Shown here in pieces: positions 7,458-16,321 of a DNA stretch of 64,000 nucleotides (its first letter is position 1; every line of letters starts with the position of its first letter). Origin of the DNA: Microcystis viridis FACHB-1342 (GTDB taxonomy: Bacteria > Cyanobacteriota > Cyanobacteriia > Cyanobacteriales > Microcystaceae). Location of the stretch: assembly GCF_014698335.1 (NCBI RefSeq), contig NZ_JACJSV010000013.1:1-64000 (forward strand), read 5' to 3'. A model generated the notes under the pieces. That model saw only the letters and a program-made list of their open reading frames with translations. It ran no database searches and had not been told where the DNA came from. A program made the translations under genes and the position numbers.

Positions 7458-8375
7458 ATGACAATGCCGCCTAATTTCTCTGGATTAACCATGCCTTGGC
7501 CACGCATTGTCAGCGCTATTTTTGCTATTGCCTTCGCACTGGGAATTATTATCGTTGGGGGTTGGTATTTCACCCTCGGCATCGGTGTTATCGTCTTTTT
7601 GGGACAATTAGAGTATTTTCGCTTAGTTCGCGCTAAAGGCATTGAACCGGCCGCTAAAACCACTCTCGTAGTTTCCCAATTATTACTACTGACGGCAACT
7701 ATGGCAGCCCCCCTCACCGATGCCATGTTTCCCCTGGCCGGAGCGTTAATTTGTTTTTATCTGCTCTTTCAGCCAAAAATGGCGACAATTGCCGACATTT
7801 CCACCTCAATTCTCGGTCTGTTTTATGGTGGTTACTTACCTAGTTATTGGATTCGTTTACGGGTCGGTTTTTCTCCTGAAAGTGGTCCCGTGGCTATGGC
7901 CAGTAACTTACCCCTGATGGGATATTGGCCGGAATCGTGGATGGAACCGAAATTATTCCCGGCCGCTTTGACGGTGACTTTTCTGGCCTTCGGTTGCATT
8001 TGGGCCGCCGATATCGGAGCTTATATCATGGGAAAATGGTTAGGGAAAACCAGTTTATCGCTGATTAGTCCCAAAAAAACCGTGGAAGGTTCCTTTTTTG
8101 GCATTTTAGGCAGTATAGCGGTGGCCGATTTGGGTGCTTGGTATTTAGATTGGCCCTATTGGCAGCTGACGGGCTTATTTTTGGGCTTATTAATTGGTAT
8201 TGTCAGTTTATTGGGCGATTTAACCGAATCGATGATGAAACGCGATGCTGGGGTCAAGGATTCCGGCCAGTTAATCCCCGGTCACGGTGGTATCCTTGAT
8301 CGCACTGATAGTTATGTCTTCACCGCTCCCCTAGTATATTATTTCGTCACTTTACTGCTGCCCTGGTTGCGTTAG
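7458..8375 (+). CDS. cdsA: Phosphatidate cytidylyltransferase, CdsA
   Basis: CdsA makes CDP-diacylglycerol from phosphatidic acid and CTP, the branch point to phosphatidylglycerol, which is essential in thylakoids. The protein (about 305 residues from the chosen start) has some eight hydrophobic helices and the C-terminal signature SMMKRDAGVKDSGQLIPGHG followed by GILDRTDS, with the catalytic Lys/Asp pair. I chose the ATG at 7458 rather than an in-frame TTG at 7416, because the TTG would directly abut the cbiT stop and add 14 atypical residues. It is probably co-transcribed with cbiT. Confidence 0.92.
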   Translation: MTMPPNFSGLTMPWPRIVSAIFAIAFALGIIIVGGWYFTLGIGVIVFLGQLEYFRLVRAKGIEPAAKTTLVVSQLLLLTATMAAPLTDAMFPLAGALICFYLLFQPKMATIADISTSILGLFYGGYLPSYWIRLRVGFSPESGPVAMASNLPLMGYWPESWMEPKLFPAALTVTFLAFGCIWAADIGAYIMGKWLGKTSLSLISPKKTVEGSFFGILGSIAVADLGAWYLDWPYWQLTGLFLGLLIGIVSLLGDLTESMMKRDAGVKDSGQLIPGHGGILDRTDSYVFTAPLVYYFVTLLLPWLR

Positions 8376-8428
8376 TAATTTGTTTCTTCTCCAGTGCTAA
8401 ATTCAAGATTAAACCCAAATTTGCGATT

Positions 8429-9946
8429 ATGTCAGCAGTCGTCCATCCCCGGGGTAAAGTTTATCTTCTCGGTGCGGGAATCGGTCAGAGTAGTTTTCTC
8501 ACCCTGCAAGCGCGAGCAATTTTAGCCACGGCCGAGGTTTTGCTGTACGATGCCCTAGTGGATAGTCAAATCTTCTCCCTAGTGCCGAAAACCTGTGTTT
8601 TAGTCGATGTGGGCAAACGGGGGGGACAACCCGGGGCCGAGCAGAATCAGATTAATCGGATACTGGTTAATTATTGTCAAGAGGGAAAACGAGTTATTCG
8701 GCTTAAAAGTGGTGATCCAGGGGTTTTTGGGCGAGTATATCCTGAAATGTTGGCCCTAAAGCAGGCAGGCTGTGATTTTGAACTGATAACCGGTATTTCC
8801 TCCGCTTTAGCCGCTCCTTTATTGGCCGGAATTCCCCTGACCGAAAAGGATATTAGTCGCTGTTTTGCGGTCTTGAGCGCTCACGATCCCGAGTCTCTCG
8901 ATTGGTCAGCTTTAGCTAAAATTGATACACTTGTGCTATTGATGGCCGGTCAGTCCTTAGGGCAAATTATCGAGAAACTATACCAAAATGGGCGGAATAT
9001 TGACGACTCGATCGCTATTATCCGTCAGGCGGGACGCAAGGATCAACAAATTTGGCGCGGCACTTTAGAAAATATTCTCGCTCAAACCGCCGGAGTGTCC
9101 CTCTCACCCTCTATTATGGTCATTGGTCAAGTTGTGGATCTGGCGATTATGTCCTCTCCCCCACCCCTAGGCGGTAAAACTATTGTTATTACCCGTGCAG
9201 CCGAGCAAACGAGTCAATTTAGCGAAATTTTGCAAAATCAAGGCGCAGAAGTCCTGGAAATGCCCGCTTTAGAGATTCGTCCCCCCGACCGTTGGCAAGG
9301 TTTAGACGATGCCATCGCTCAGTTAAAAGAGTTTGATTGGCTGATTTTAACTTCTGCCAATGCTGTTAATTTTTTCTTCGATCGCTTGACATTTTGGGGA
9401 AAAGATGCTAGGGCTTTAGCGACTGTAAAAATCGCCGTGGTGGGCAAAAAAACCAGCCAAGTTTTGCACTCACGGGGATTAAAAGCGGATTTTATCCCGG
9501 GGGATTTTGTCGCCGATGCTTTGGTAAACGAGTTTCCCGACCCGATTAAGGGGCAAAAATTCCTCTTTCCTCGCGTGGAAACGGGAGGGAGAGAGATATT
9601 AGTTAAGGAGTTAACGGCCAAAGCTGGTCAGGTGACGGAAGTGGCCGCATATTATTCCGGATGTCCCGCACGCATGGATAGTGGCATCTGGGAAGCGTTT
9701 CGAGAGGGGAAAGTCGATATAGTCACCTTTGCTAGTTCCAAAACCGTCCAGAATTTTTATCAGTTATTGCTGCAAGAAACGGTACAATTATCGGTTAATT
9801 CCCTATTAGAAAAAGTTTGTCTGGCTTCTATCGGTCCGCAAACTTCAAAAACCTGTCAAGAGTTATTTGGTCGTGTTGATATCGAGGCGCGAGAATATAC
9901 CCTAGAAGGATTGACTAGCGCTTTAATCGAGTGGAGTAAGACCTGA
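8429..9946 (+). CDS. cobA-hemD: CobA-HemD fusion: uroporphyrinogen-III C-methyltransferase and uroporphyrinogen-III synthase
   Basis: Residues 1-240 are a SUMT/CobA methyltransferase: KVYLLGAGIGQ near 10-20, LYDALV, and RLKSGDPGVFGRVYPE near 90-105. Residues from about 248 (GGKTIVITRAAEQ) to 505 are HemD, which closes the linear tetrapyrrole to uroporphyrinogen III. The fused enzyme would make uroporphyrinogen III and methylate it to precorrin-2, committing it to cobalamin and sirohaem. The fusion is known from other bacteria. It lies 53 bp after cdsA on the same strand. A repeat array begins about 35 bp after its stop. Confidence 0.93.
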   Translation: MSAVVHPRGKVYLLGAGIGQSSFLTLQARAILATAEVLLYDALVDSQIFSLVPKTCVLVDVGKRGGQPGAEQNQINRILVNYCQEGKRVIRLKSGDPGVFGRVYPEMLALKQAGCDFELITGISSALAAPLLAGIPLTEKDISRCFAVLSAHDPESLDWSALAKIDTLVLLMAGQSLGQIIEKLYQNGRNIDDSIAIIRQAGRKDQQIWRGTLENILAQTAGVSLSPSIMVIGQVVDLAIMSSPPPLGGKTIVITRAAEQTSQFSEILQNQGAEVLEMPALEIRPPDRWQGLDDAIAQLKEFDWLILTSANAVNFFFDRLTFWGKDARALATVKIAVVGKKTSQVLHSRGLKADFIPGDFVADALVNEFPDPIKGQKFLFPRVETGGREILVKELTAKAGQVTEVAAYYSGCPARMDSGIWEAFREGKVDIVTFASSKTVQNFYQLLLQETVQLSVNSLLEKVCLASIGPQTSKTCQELFGRVDIEAREYTLEGLTSALIEWSKT

Positions 9947-9980
9947 CATTCTCAGCGCCGTATTTGCGGCAGCTGGGGTT

Positions 9981-10279
9981 GGGAGAATCAAAGCCCCTTA
10001 TCAAGAAGGATCAAAGCCCCCCTTATCAAGGGGGGTTGGGGGGATCAAAGCCCCTGATCAAGAAGGATCAAAGCCCCTTATCAAGAAGGATCAAAGCCCC
10101 TGATCAAGAAGGATCAAAGCCCCTTATCAAGAAGGATCAAAGCCCCTTATCAAGAAGGATCAAAGCCCCCCTTATCAAGGGGGGTTGGGGGGATCAAAGC
10201 CCCTTATCAAGAAGGATCAAAGCCCCTTATCAAGAAGGATCAAAGCCCCCCTTATCAAGGGGGGTTGGGGGGATCAAAC
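9981..10279 (+). repeat. Array of GGATCAAAGCCCC-TTATCAAG units
   Basis: About eleven head-to-tail copies of a short unit (GGATCAAAGCCCCTTATCAAGAA, or a CCTGATC variant) are interrupted by three longer copies carrying CCCCCCTTATCAAGGGGGG and TTGGGG. The same palindrome is found singly at 10668-10700 and three times at 10997-11140. Units abut without unique spacers, so this is not a CRISPR array. It creates a spurious 120-codon frame on the plus strand and supplies the C-terminal codons of the DUF559 gene on the minus strand. Confidence 0.9.
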
Positions 10280-10631
10280 TTCCAATTACTCCACAAACTC
10301 CCTCAAAATTACTCAAAACTTCTTGATTAGTAAAGCGGATTACTGTTAATCCATAACCTGATAAAATTTGGGTTCTTTCTAAGTCATAGGTCTGAGCATC
10401 TTCCCTATTATGACTATCACCATCAATTTCAATCACTAATTTTAATTCGGGGCAATAAAAGTCAACAATAAATTGATTAATCGGTCTTTGGCGATGAACT
10501 CTATATTGAAAATTGTTTAAGTATTCATACCAAAGTTTTCTTTCAGCTTTGGTCATATTTTTACGGAGTTCTTTGGCTAGTTCTACGAGTTTGGGATTGT
10601 AGGGTAGATGATGATGATTGGTTAATTCCAT
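10230..10631 (-). CDS. DUF559 endonuclease-like protein
   Basis: The 133-residue protein matches DUF559, a very-short-patch-repair-like member of the PD-(D/E)XK superfamily: LRKNMTKAERKLWYEYLNN, FRVHRQ-type turn, FIVDFYCPELKLVIEIDGDSH with the catalytic D and ExD, then LERTQILSGYGLTVIRFTN. Such genes are abundant in cyanobacteria and their roles are mostly unknown. The last about 13 residues (PPTPLDKGGFDPS) and the stop are encoded by the palindromic repeat, so the natural C terminus was replaced by repeat sequence. The catalytic core ends before that, so activity may be kept. Confidence 0.8.
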   Translation of the reverse strand: MELTNHHHLPYNPKLVELAKELRKNMTKAERKLWYEYLNNFQYRVHRQRPINQFIVDFYCPELKLVIEIDGDSHNREDAQTYDLERTQILSGYGLTVIRFTNQEVLSNFEGVCGVIGSLIPPTPLDKGGFDPS

Positions 10632-10667
10632 AAGCTTACTTTCTGGTTAGTCATGTTACCGTACTTA

Positions 10668-10700
10668 GCCCCCCTTATCAAGGGGGGTTGGGGGGATCAA
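10668..10700 (+). repeat. Single C/G-run palindrome
   Basis: CCCCCCTTATCAAGGGGGG followed by TTGGGGGGATCAAACTT, the same unit as in the array at 9981-10279. It lies just upstream of the DUF559 gene start. Confidence 0.8.
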
Positions 10701-10769
10701 ACTTAACGTGATTGCAGTTTTATTTATTAAAAAAAGAAAGATTATTTTTCAACTAATAAGTTTAGCATA

Positions 10770-10865
10770 TATAGCGTTTTCTGTTCGCACGAGGTACATT
10801 ATTAATGTTGAAAAGCTTAATCAGCAAAGGTTTAACTGTGCCACACAGGGGTGAGAACCGCTATA
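10770..10865. mobile_element. MITE with TATAGCG(G/T)TT ends
   Basis: The 96-bp stretch starts TATAGCGTTTTCT and ends GAGAACCGCTATA, matching in 11 of 13 positions as an inverted repeat. It has no frame of its own. Ends of this type are common on small non-autonomous elements in cyanobacteria (from memory). It is the only structured part of the gap between the DUF559 gene and the NACHT gene apart from the C/G palindromes; the rest is AT-rich and featureless. Confidence 0.6.
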
Positions 10866-10996
10866 ATATCCCTTATCAAGGAGTCGTAGGCGGGGGGATG
10901 AAACTTAAAGCGATTGCGTTTTTTTATTAAAAAATCAGGTGTTATTGTTGATAAGTTTTGCTGTTAGCAGGGGAATTTTGGCGGGCAGTTTTGAGG

Positions 10997-11140
10997 TTTG
11001 ATCCCCCCAACCCCCCTTGATAAGGGGGGCTTTTTATTGGTTGAATTTGATCCCCCCAACCCCCCTTGATAAGGGGGGCTTTTTACTGGTTTAATTTGAT
11101 CCCCCCAACCCCCCTTGATAAGGGGGGCTTTTTACTGGTT
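10997..11140. repeat. Three tandem C/G-run palindromes at the 3' end of the NACHT gene
   Basis: Three copies of a roughly 48-bp unit, TTTGATCCCCCCAACCCCCC then TTGATAAGGGGGGCTTTTT and a short spacer (TATTGGTTGAA or ACTGGTTTAA). Each copy folds into a strong CCCCCCTT-AAGGGGGG hairpin followed by a T run on the plus strand, so it could act as a terminator in that direction. The stop codon of the NACHT gene lies at the last unit's edge. Confidence 0.85.
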
Positions 11141-13494
11141 TAAGATGTATAAGTCTGTGATATATTACAGGTTACAAGTCTCTGCGCGAGAAAAGAAATA
11201 TACCACCTCACAAACCCATCTTTATCCCTCTTCAAGGGTAGGTGTGCGTGTTGACTATCCTCTAATAAAAAAGTTAGCTCATCATAGATCAACCATTGTC
11301 CGTCCCCGCGCCAACCCACCTCGTCAGCGAATTTTTTATACACATCATAATCGTATTTCCCTAGGACACCACCGCAATCCAGCCAGACTTTTTTCTGCAC
11401 AGAAAAGCCAAATTTGCTGCCGCTATTATCTACCCAGAGCTTGTCAATGGTGCGTAATTCCTCACAGGGAAAGTTTTCAGCACTTTCTTCATCTAGCCAG
11501 CCTTCATCTTCCCTTTTAGCAATTAACAACATTAACCGCATCGTTTCCTCATCGGCTTCGCGCCATTGCCCATTTTTCAGATAGGTTTCTAGTTGAGTAA
11601 AGAGAGAAGTCTGTCGTTTTTGTTCTAAAAGTTCCAATCTGCGACGTTTTTTAACAGGTAATTCCCAATAACATCGCTCCGCTAATCCCTGAGCTTTAGG
11701 ATTAGATTGATTATAAAAATAGACAATAAAATCAGTCGGATTAATCAATAAAGTTGCATACATAATGCAAGCCTCGTACCAGAGATTTTGCTGCCAATTT
11801 TCCTTGAGTAAATTTTCTTGCTTTAACCGTTTAATCTCCAAAGCAATTAAATAGGACTGAAAAAGATTATGGGCAAACTCATAGTATTCATCCTTTTTCA
11901 AAATTAACTCGCTCACATGAATTAACCGCTCTACAAAATCCTTAGCCGAAGTGCTTTCAGGATAACCCAATTCCTGAATAAAATTTTGTATAGAACTCAG
12001 TAATTCCGAATATTCAATCGTGGTTGTATTTCCCATTTTCAGGGCTAACTGTTGCAATACCAGTTGACGATGATTTTCCTCATTGTTATCTAAAATCATA
12101 TCAATGCCCCTAGCTTGAGGGCGAGTGATCAATTGCAGATCAAAAATTCGGCGAAATAAATCCACTCGTTGCTGAGGTAATTTTTGTCCCGAGCCAAAGT
12201 TTGCCCGATGTAACTGTACTATCATATTCAGATTTAAGGGATTTCTCGCCAAGGCTAATAGAGTAGAACTTTCCCCGGAATCATCGAGAGCAAATAACTG
12301 ATTAATTAAATCCTTTGCTTTATTGTCGGCAGCTTCTTGTTTAGCTTTTAAACTTCTGCTAACTCTGGTTTCCTGCTCTTGCCAGAAATACCATTTATAC
12401 ACAAAATCCTGAATATTTTTATCGGTAAATTCATTAATAAACACCTTTTGCCGAGGTTTATGCTCAGAGCTAAACGCTTGATAGCCTTTGGGACGAGAGG
12501 TTAAAATAAAATAGTTTTGGCGAAAATCTTGCCACTGTTTGCCAATCCATTGACTGACTTTTTCGGCATATTCGGGTTTAACTTCATCAAAACCATCAAA
12601 CATCACTAACATTCGCTGACGGGTTAAATGACTTTTAGCCCAGTTCTGAGGTAAATCTAATTCTTGAGAAATATCTTGTTTAAGATGTCGCTCAATTAAG
12701 GTCGGTAAATCCAATCCTTCTGTGGTGGTAATCACTTCCTGCCATCTCCGTAAACGTAAAAAGACAGGAATTAAAAAAGGTGCATTTTGTTTCGGTTGTT
12801 TTAGAGCGTAGTTATAGGCTAAATGACGCAATAAAGTCGTTTTTCCTCGTCCACCAGGAGCCAGAATTAACAACCGTAAATTTGTCCTCTTTTTAGCCCG
12901 TCGCAACAAATCCCAAATATCATCCCCCGTACCTTTAGACTCTTCTTCTGAGCGCAGTTCTAATTGACTCAGATCCAAATTAATAAAAATTTCTTCTAGT
13001 TCCGGAGTAGAAAAACCAAAGATTGTATCTTCAATCCCTTCAATATCATCATAACGACAATCTGAATCCCGTAATTTAATTAAATATTTCCCGTCAGGAT
13101 TAGCTAATTGCCAACGTATTTTTTCCAGTCCTTTGTCTAGCCAAACAAAAAAGCTTAAAGCTGTACCTTTACCATGATTTTTACCTTTGGTTCTTGCCAC
13201 TTCTAAAAACGCTTTACTCCAGGCTGATCCGTAGGTAAAAAAGCCCGTGACGATAAAGGTGACTCCCCCGACAATAATCGCCTTAACCGTGTCATGTTGA
13301 CTAAGCCAAGTTAAGCCGCCTGTAATGCTACCCCCGATAATTGGAAGGGAAGGAGCGGAGGTTCGGAGTTGATGGGCAACAAAAGCAGTGATTTTTCCCG
13401 TCCAAACTTGAGCCTGTTCCTTTTCCTGGTCAAAATCTGATTCTTTTTTCTCCTCAGATTCCGATGCTTCCAGCTTTGCGGTTTTATCGTCCAT
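11140..13494 (-). CDS. NACHT NTPase with C-terminal GUN4 domain
   Basis: This 784-residue STAND-type protein has two hydrophobic segments near 48-66 and 71-90 that could anchor it in a membrane. A NACHT NTPase follows: Walker A GGRGKTT (214-220), Walker B LVMFDGFDEV (296-305) and the sensor FILTSRPKGY (329-338), then a helical region to about 630. Residues 632-765 match GUN4: NGQWREADEETMRLML, EGWLDEES, FPCEELRTIDKLWV, KFGFSVQK, VGWRGDGQW, LTFLL and HLP. GUN4 binds Mg-protoporphyrin and activates Mg-chelatase. STAND NTPases usually switch to oligomers when the C-terminal sensor meets a ligand, so this could be a tetrapyrrole-gated switch (inference). It stands alone between repeats. Confidence 0.88.
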   Translation of the reverse strand: MDDKTAKLEASESEEKKESDFDQEKEQAQVWTGKITAFVAHQLRTSAPSLPIIGGSITGGLTWLSQHDTVKAIIVGGVTFIVTGFFTYGSAWSKAFLEVARTKGKNHGKGTALSFFVWLDKGLEKIRWQLANPDGKYLIKLRDSDCRYDDIEGIEDTIFGFSTPELEEIFINLDLSQLELRSEEESKGTGDDIWDLLRRAKKRTNLRLLILAPGGRGKTTLLRHLAYNYALKQPKQNAPFLIPVFLRLRRWQEVITTTEGLDLPTLIERHLKQDISQELDLPQNWAKSHLTRQRMLVMFDGFDEVKPEYAEKVSQWIGKQWQDFRQNYFILTSRPKGYQAFSSEHKPRQKVFINEFTDKNIQDFVYKWYFWQEQETRVSRSLKAKQEAADNKAKDLINQLFALDDSGESSTLLALARNPLNLNMIVQLHRANFGSGQKLPQQRVDLFRRIFDLQLITRPQARGIDMILDNNEENHRQLVLQQLALKMGNTTTIEYSELLSSIQNFIQELGYPESTSAKDFVERLIHVSELILKKDEYYEFAHNLFQSYLIALEIKRLKQENLLKENWQQNLWYEACIMYATLLINPTDFIVYFYNQSNPKAQGLAERCYWELPVKKRRRLELLEQKRQTSLFTQLETYLKNGQWREADEETMRLMLLIAKREDEGWLDEESAENFPCEELRTIDKLWVDNSGSKFGFSVQKKVWLDCGGVLGKYDYDVYKKFADEVGWRGDGQWLIYDELTFLLEDSQHAHLPLKRDKDGFVRWYISFLAQRLVTCNISQTYTS

Positions 13495-13539
13495 AAACCC
13501 CCTTTGATCAACCTCTTCTAATTATATTAGAACTCTATT

Positions 13540-13652
13540 GAAGATAGATTTTGGGTTCGATCCAGCCTTGATCCCCCCTTGTGCCGATCCCCCCTTAATC
13601 CCGCCTTAATAAGGGGGTGCCGATCCCCCCTGCCCCCCTTGATAAGGGGGGT
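13540..13652 (+). repeat. C/G-run palindromes between the NACHT gene and modBC
   Basis: A TTTTGGGTTCGATC flank leads into GATCCCCCCTTGTGCCGATC and CCCCCCTTGATAAGGGGGG type units. It is the same family as 6204-6345 and 30735-30957. It lies in the leader region of the NACHT gene and downstream of modBC, where the hairpins could act as a terminator for modBC. Confidence 0.75.
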
Positions 13653-13681
13653 GTTTGACAACTTAGCATCAAAATCTCTGT

Positions 13682-15520
13682 TTATTTTAATAACAATAAA
13701 CGCTGGGGAGATAAAGTAACAGTCCAAGGCAAAGCTTGCTCCTTAATTTCTAACCATTTATCCTTATATAACTCTGCTTGGATATGAAAATCTCTGTCGT
13801 GGTTGGAGGGTTGATTAAGTTTCAGATAGAGAGTCACCCGATGGGGTCCTTCAATGGCATTAGCTAACCAACAGGGAAAAGTATTAATATCGCCTAAATC
13901 TCGACCAAAAATAATTTGATGGGCGCGAATTCCCGTATAGGCTAAATAGTCGGGAATTCCGGGGATGGTGTGTAATTTAACATCCCAATCAATGGCCTCC
14001 AATTGTTGATTATTGATGATAATAGCACGGGAAAAATTTTTACAGCCAGTAATTTTTGCCAAACTAACGCTATCTGGTCGCTCAAAAATTTTCTGTTTAG
14101 AATTATTAGCAATTGCCCGCCCTTTTTCCATAACTAATAAATTCTCACATATTCGATAGGCTTCATCCATATTATGGGTAACAAAAATTGTCACGCCATC
14201 GTAATTACTTAAAGTTTTGATCATCTGACGTTCTAATTGAGCGCGTAGATGGGTATCAAGGGCAGAAAAAGGCTCATCTAATAATAAAGCTTCCGGACGA
14301 CTAGCTAAAGCGCGAGCGATGGCGACCCGTTGCTGTTGTCCCCCCGATAATTGATGGGGATAACGGTTTTCCATGCCGGGTAACTGCACTAATTCTAATT
14401 GGTTGGCAATCTGCTGTTTAATAACTTTTTTAGATAAGTTTTTCGGGAGACTAAAAGCGATATTTTCTGCCACGGTGAGATGGGGAAAAAGAGCATAATT
14501 CTGCACCACAAAACCGATGCGACGCTGACGACTGGGGAGATTAATTCCCTTTTCCGAATCGAAGAGAATGCGACCATTTAAGACAATACGGCCCCTTGAG
14601 GGCGTTTCTACCCCAGCCAGCGATCGCAAAATCAGGCTTTTTCCCGAACCCGAAGCCCCTAATAGTCCTAATGGCTGATTTTGGCAGTTAAAAGTGACTG
14701 AGAGGTTAAAACCGGGTAAACATTTCTCTATATCGACAAATAAGCCTATTTTATCCCTATAATGCTGATTTTCAGCTGCTAAAAGGGCAAAATCGCGACC
14801 CTCCCAGGGTGGCAGCCAGTCCTCCATCTCGTTAGGTTTGCTTTCTCCCAGTCGTCCTAATTGCTGTTTACGTTGACTTTGCCAGAGATTAACGGCGATA
14901 ATACCCGATAGGGAGATTAATATGATAATAAATACCCATATCCAAGCCTCGGTCATCTCTCCTGCTTCCACAGCGAAGAAAATCGCCATCGGGATAGTTT
15001 GAGTTTGCCCCGGAATATTACCGGCTAACATCAAAGTCGCCCCAAATTCCCCCAAAGCGCGGGCAAAAGCTAGGGTTAATCCTGCTAATACCCCGGGGAA
15101 GGAGAGGGGCAAAAGTAGGCGCCAGAATATTTTCCCTTCCGATGCCCCTAGGGTGCGGGCAACCTGTAAAAGACTGGCATCCACCTGTTCAAAAGCGCCG
15201 AGGGTGGTTTTGTACATCAGGGGAAAAGCTACCACCGTCGCGGTGATAACGGCGGCATACCAAGTAAAAACGATGCGAAAATTGAATAAGTCTAATAACT
15301 GTCCTAATGGTCCGTTTTTGCCGAATAGGAGCAGTAAAATGAAGCCTAGCACCGTCGGGGGCAAGATTAGGGGCGCGACGAAAACTGCCTCGATTAGGGA
15401 TTTCCACCGTCCACGATAGCCTAACATCCAATAAGCGGCGGCAATACCGAGAAAAAAGATGATTATCAGGGCAATGGTGGCGGTTTTCAGGGATATCCAT
15501 AGGGGGGAAAAGTCTGGCAT
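13682..15520 (-). CDS. modBC: Molybdate ABC transporter, fused permease-ATPase ModBC
   Basis: Residues 1-220 are the ModB permease with about five membrane segments and the EAA loop GASEGKIFWRLLLPLS (125-140) that contacts the ATPase. Residues from about 262 are ModC: Walker A GASGSGKS (288-295), signature LSGGQQQR (391-398), Walker B LLLDEP (412-417) and a C-terminal part of about 130 residues (MOBE-like/TOBE position) that in ModC senses molybdate. The ModB-ModC fusion is known in cyanobacteria. It starts three bases after the modA stop, so both form an operon. Molybdate feeds nitrate reductase and other molybdoenzymes. Confidence 0.92.
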   Translation of the reverse strand: MPDFSPLWISLKTATIALIIIFFLGIAAAYWMLGYRGRWKSLIEAVFVAPLILPPTVLGFILLLLFGKNGPLGQLLDLFNFRIVFTWYAAVITATVVAFPLMYKTTLGAFEQVDASLLQVARTLGASEGKIFWRLLLPLSFPGVLAGLTLAFARALGEFGATLMLAGNIPGQTQTIPMAIFFAVEAGEMTEAWIWVFIIILISLSGIIAVNLWQSQRKQQLGRLGESKPNEMEDWLPPWEGRDFALLAAENQHYRDKIGLFVDIEKCLPGFNLSVTFNCQNQPLGLLGASGSGKSLILRSLAGVETPSRGRIVLNGRILFDSEKGINLPSRQRRIGFVVQNYALFPHLTVAENIAFSLPKNLSKKVIKQQIANQLELVQLPGMENRYPHQLSGGQQQRVAIARALASRPEALLLDEPFSALDTHLRAQLERQMIKTLSNYDGVTIFVTHNMDEAYRICENLLVMEKGRAIANNSKQKIFERPDSVSLAKITGCKNFSRAIIINNQQLEAIDWDVKLHTIPGIPDYLAYTGIRAHQIIFGRDLGDINTFPCWLANAIEGPHRVTLYLKLNQPSNHDRDFHIQAELYKDKWLEIKEQALPWTVTLSPQRLLLLK

Positions 15521-15523
15521 TGT

Positions 15524-16321
15524 TTATCTGGCTATTCCGAAGCCGAATTTTTCAAAAATGTTTTTAGCGGCTGTCCTGGTGAGATATTGGGCGAAAGTCT
15601 TGGCAGCTTGCGGGTTTTTGCTGGCTTTAATCACAGCTATGGGATAAATAATCGGAGAATGGAGATTATTGGCAGCCGTAGCCACTACTTTTACTTGGTC
15701 GGAAATTTTAGCATCGGTGATGTAAACAATGCCAGCATCGGCGTTACCAGTCTCTACGGCGGCGAGAACATGACGGACGGAGTTGGAAAAGACCAATTTT
15801 GGTCTTATTTGCTCTAAAATGCCGAGATTTTTCAGAACTTCTTCACTGTACTGACCGACGGGAACGCTGCGCGGTTCACCCACGGCAATTCTTTGGATAT
15901 TACTGTTAGTCAGGGAAGGAAAATCGCTGATTTTTAGGGCGGAATTCTTGGGAACGATTAAAACTAGGCGATTAGTGAGCAGGTTTCTTCTGGTAGTTGT
16001 ATCGATTAAACCAGCTTTTGCTAAAGCGTCCATTTGCTTAGTGGCAGCCGAGAGGAAAACATCGGCCGGCGCACCTTGTGTAATTTGCTGTTGCAAAGCT
16101 CCCGACGCACCGAAGTTATAATTAACTTTAATGTTACTATGGGCTTTTTCAAACCCCGGCTTGATTTCTTCTAGGGCCTCTTTGAGACTAGCGGCGGCGG
16201 AAACTAGAATTGTCTGGGTTTGCGCGGTGGCGATAGTAGATGAAAAAAGGTTTATTCCTAGAGATAATAAGCAACTAAGGACAATTGAGCCGATAAAAGC
16301 CAGAAAATATCGTCTTTTCAT
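15524..16321 (-). CDS. modA: Molybdate-binding periplasmic protein ModA
   Basis: From the chosen ATG at 16321 the protein begins MKRRYFLAFIGSIVL, a good signal peptide ending at about ATAQT; an upstream in-frame start at 16471 would hide this signal behind 50 unlikely residues. The mature part shows the ModA pattern: ILVSAAASLKEALEEI, NFGASGALQQQI, GAPADVFLSAA and VYITDA. It captures molybdate or tungstate in the periplasm and delivers it to ModBC. It is the first gene of the mod operon. No recognisable ModE site was found upstream. Confidence 0.92.
   Translation of the reverse strand: MKRRYFLAFIGSIVLSCLLSLGINLFSSTIATAQTQTILVSAAASLKEALEEIKPGFEKAHSNIKVNYNFGASGALQQQITQGAPADVFLSAATKQMDALAKAGLIDTTTRRNLLTNRLVLIVPKNSALKISDFPSLTNSNIQRIAVGEPRSVPVGQYSEEVLKNLGILEQIRPKLVFSNSVRHVLAAVETGNADAGIVYITDAKISDQVKVVATAANNLHSPIIYPIAVIKASKNPQAAKTFAQYLTRTAAKNIFEKFGFGIAR

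Noticed and set aside
9981-10279. Possible CRISPR array
   Set aside because: Units abut or vary in length without unique spacers of constant size, and no cas genes are nearby.
9964-10326. A 120-codon plus-strand frame
   Set aside because: It is made almost wholly of the repeat array and encodes a low-complexity repeat of Ser-Lys-Pro-Leu type; no real gene signature.
13527-13727. Minus-strand 66-codon frame between modBC and the NACHT gene
   Set aside because: Consists mainly of C/G-run repeats and overlaps the modBC 3' end.
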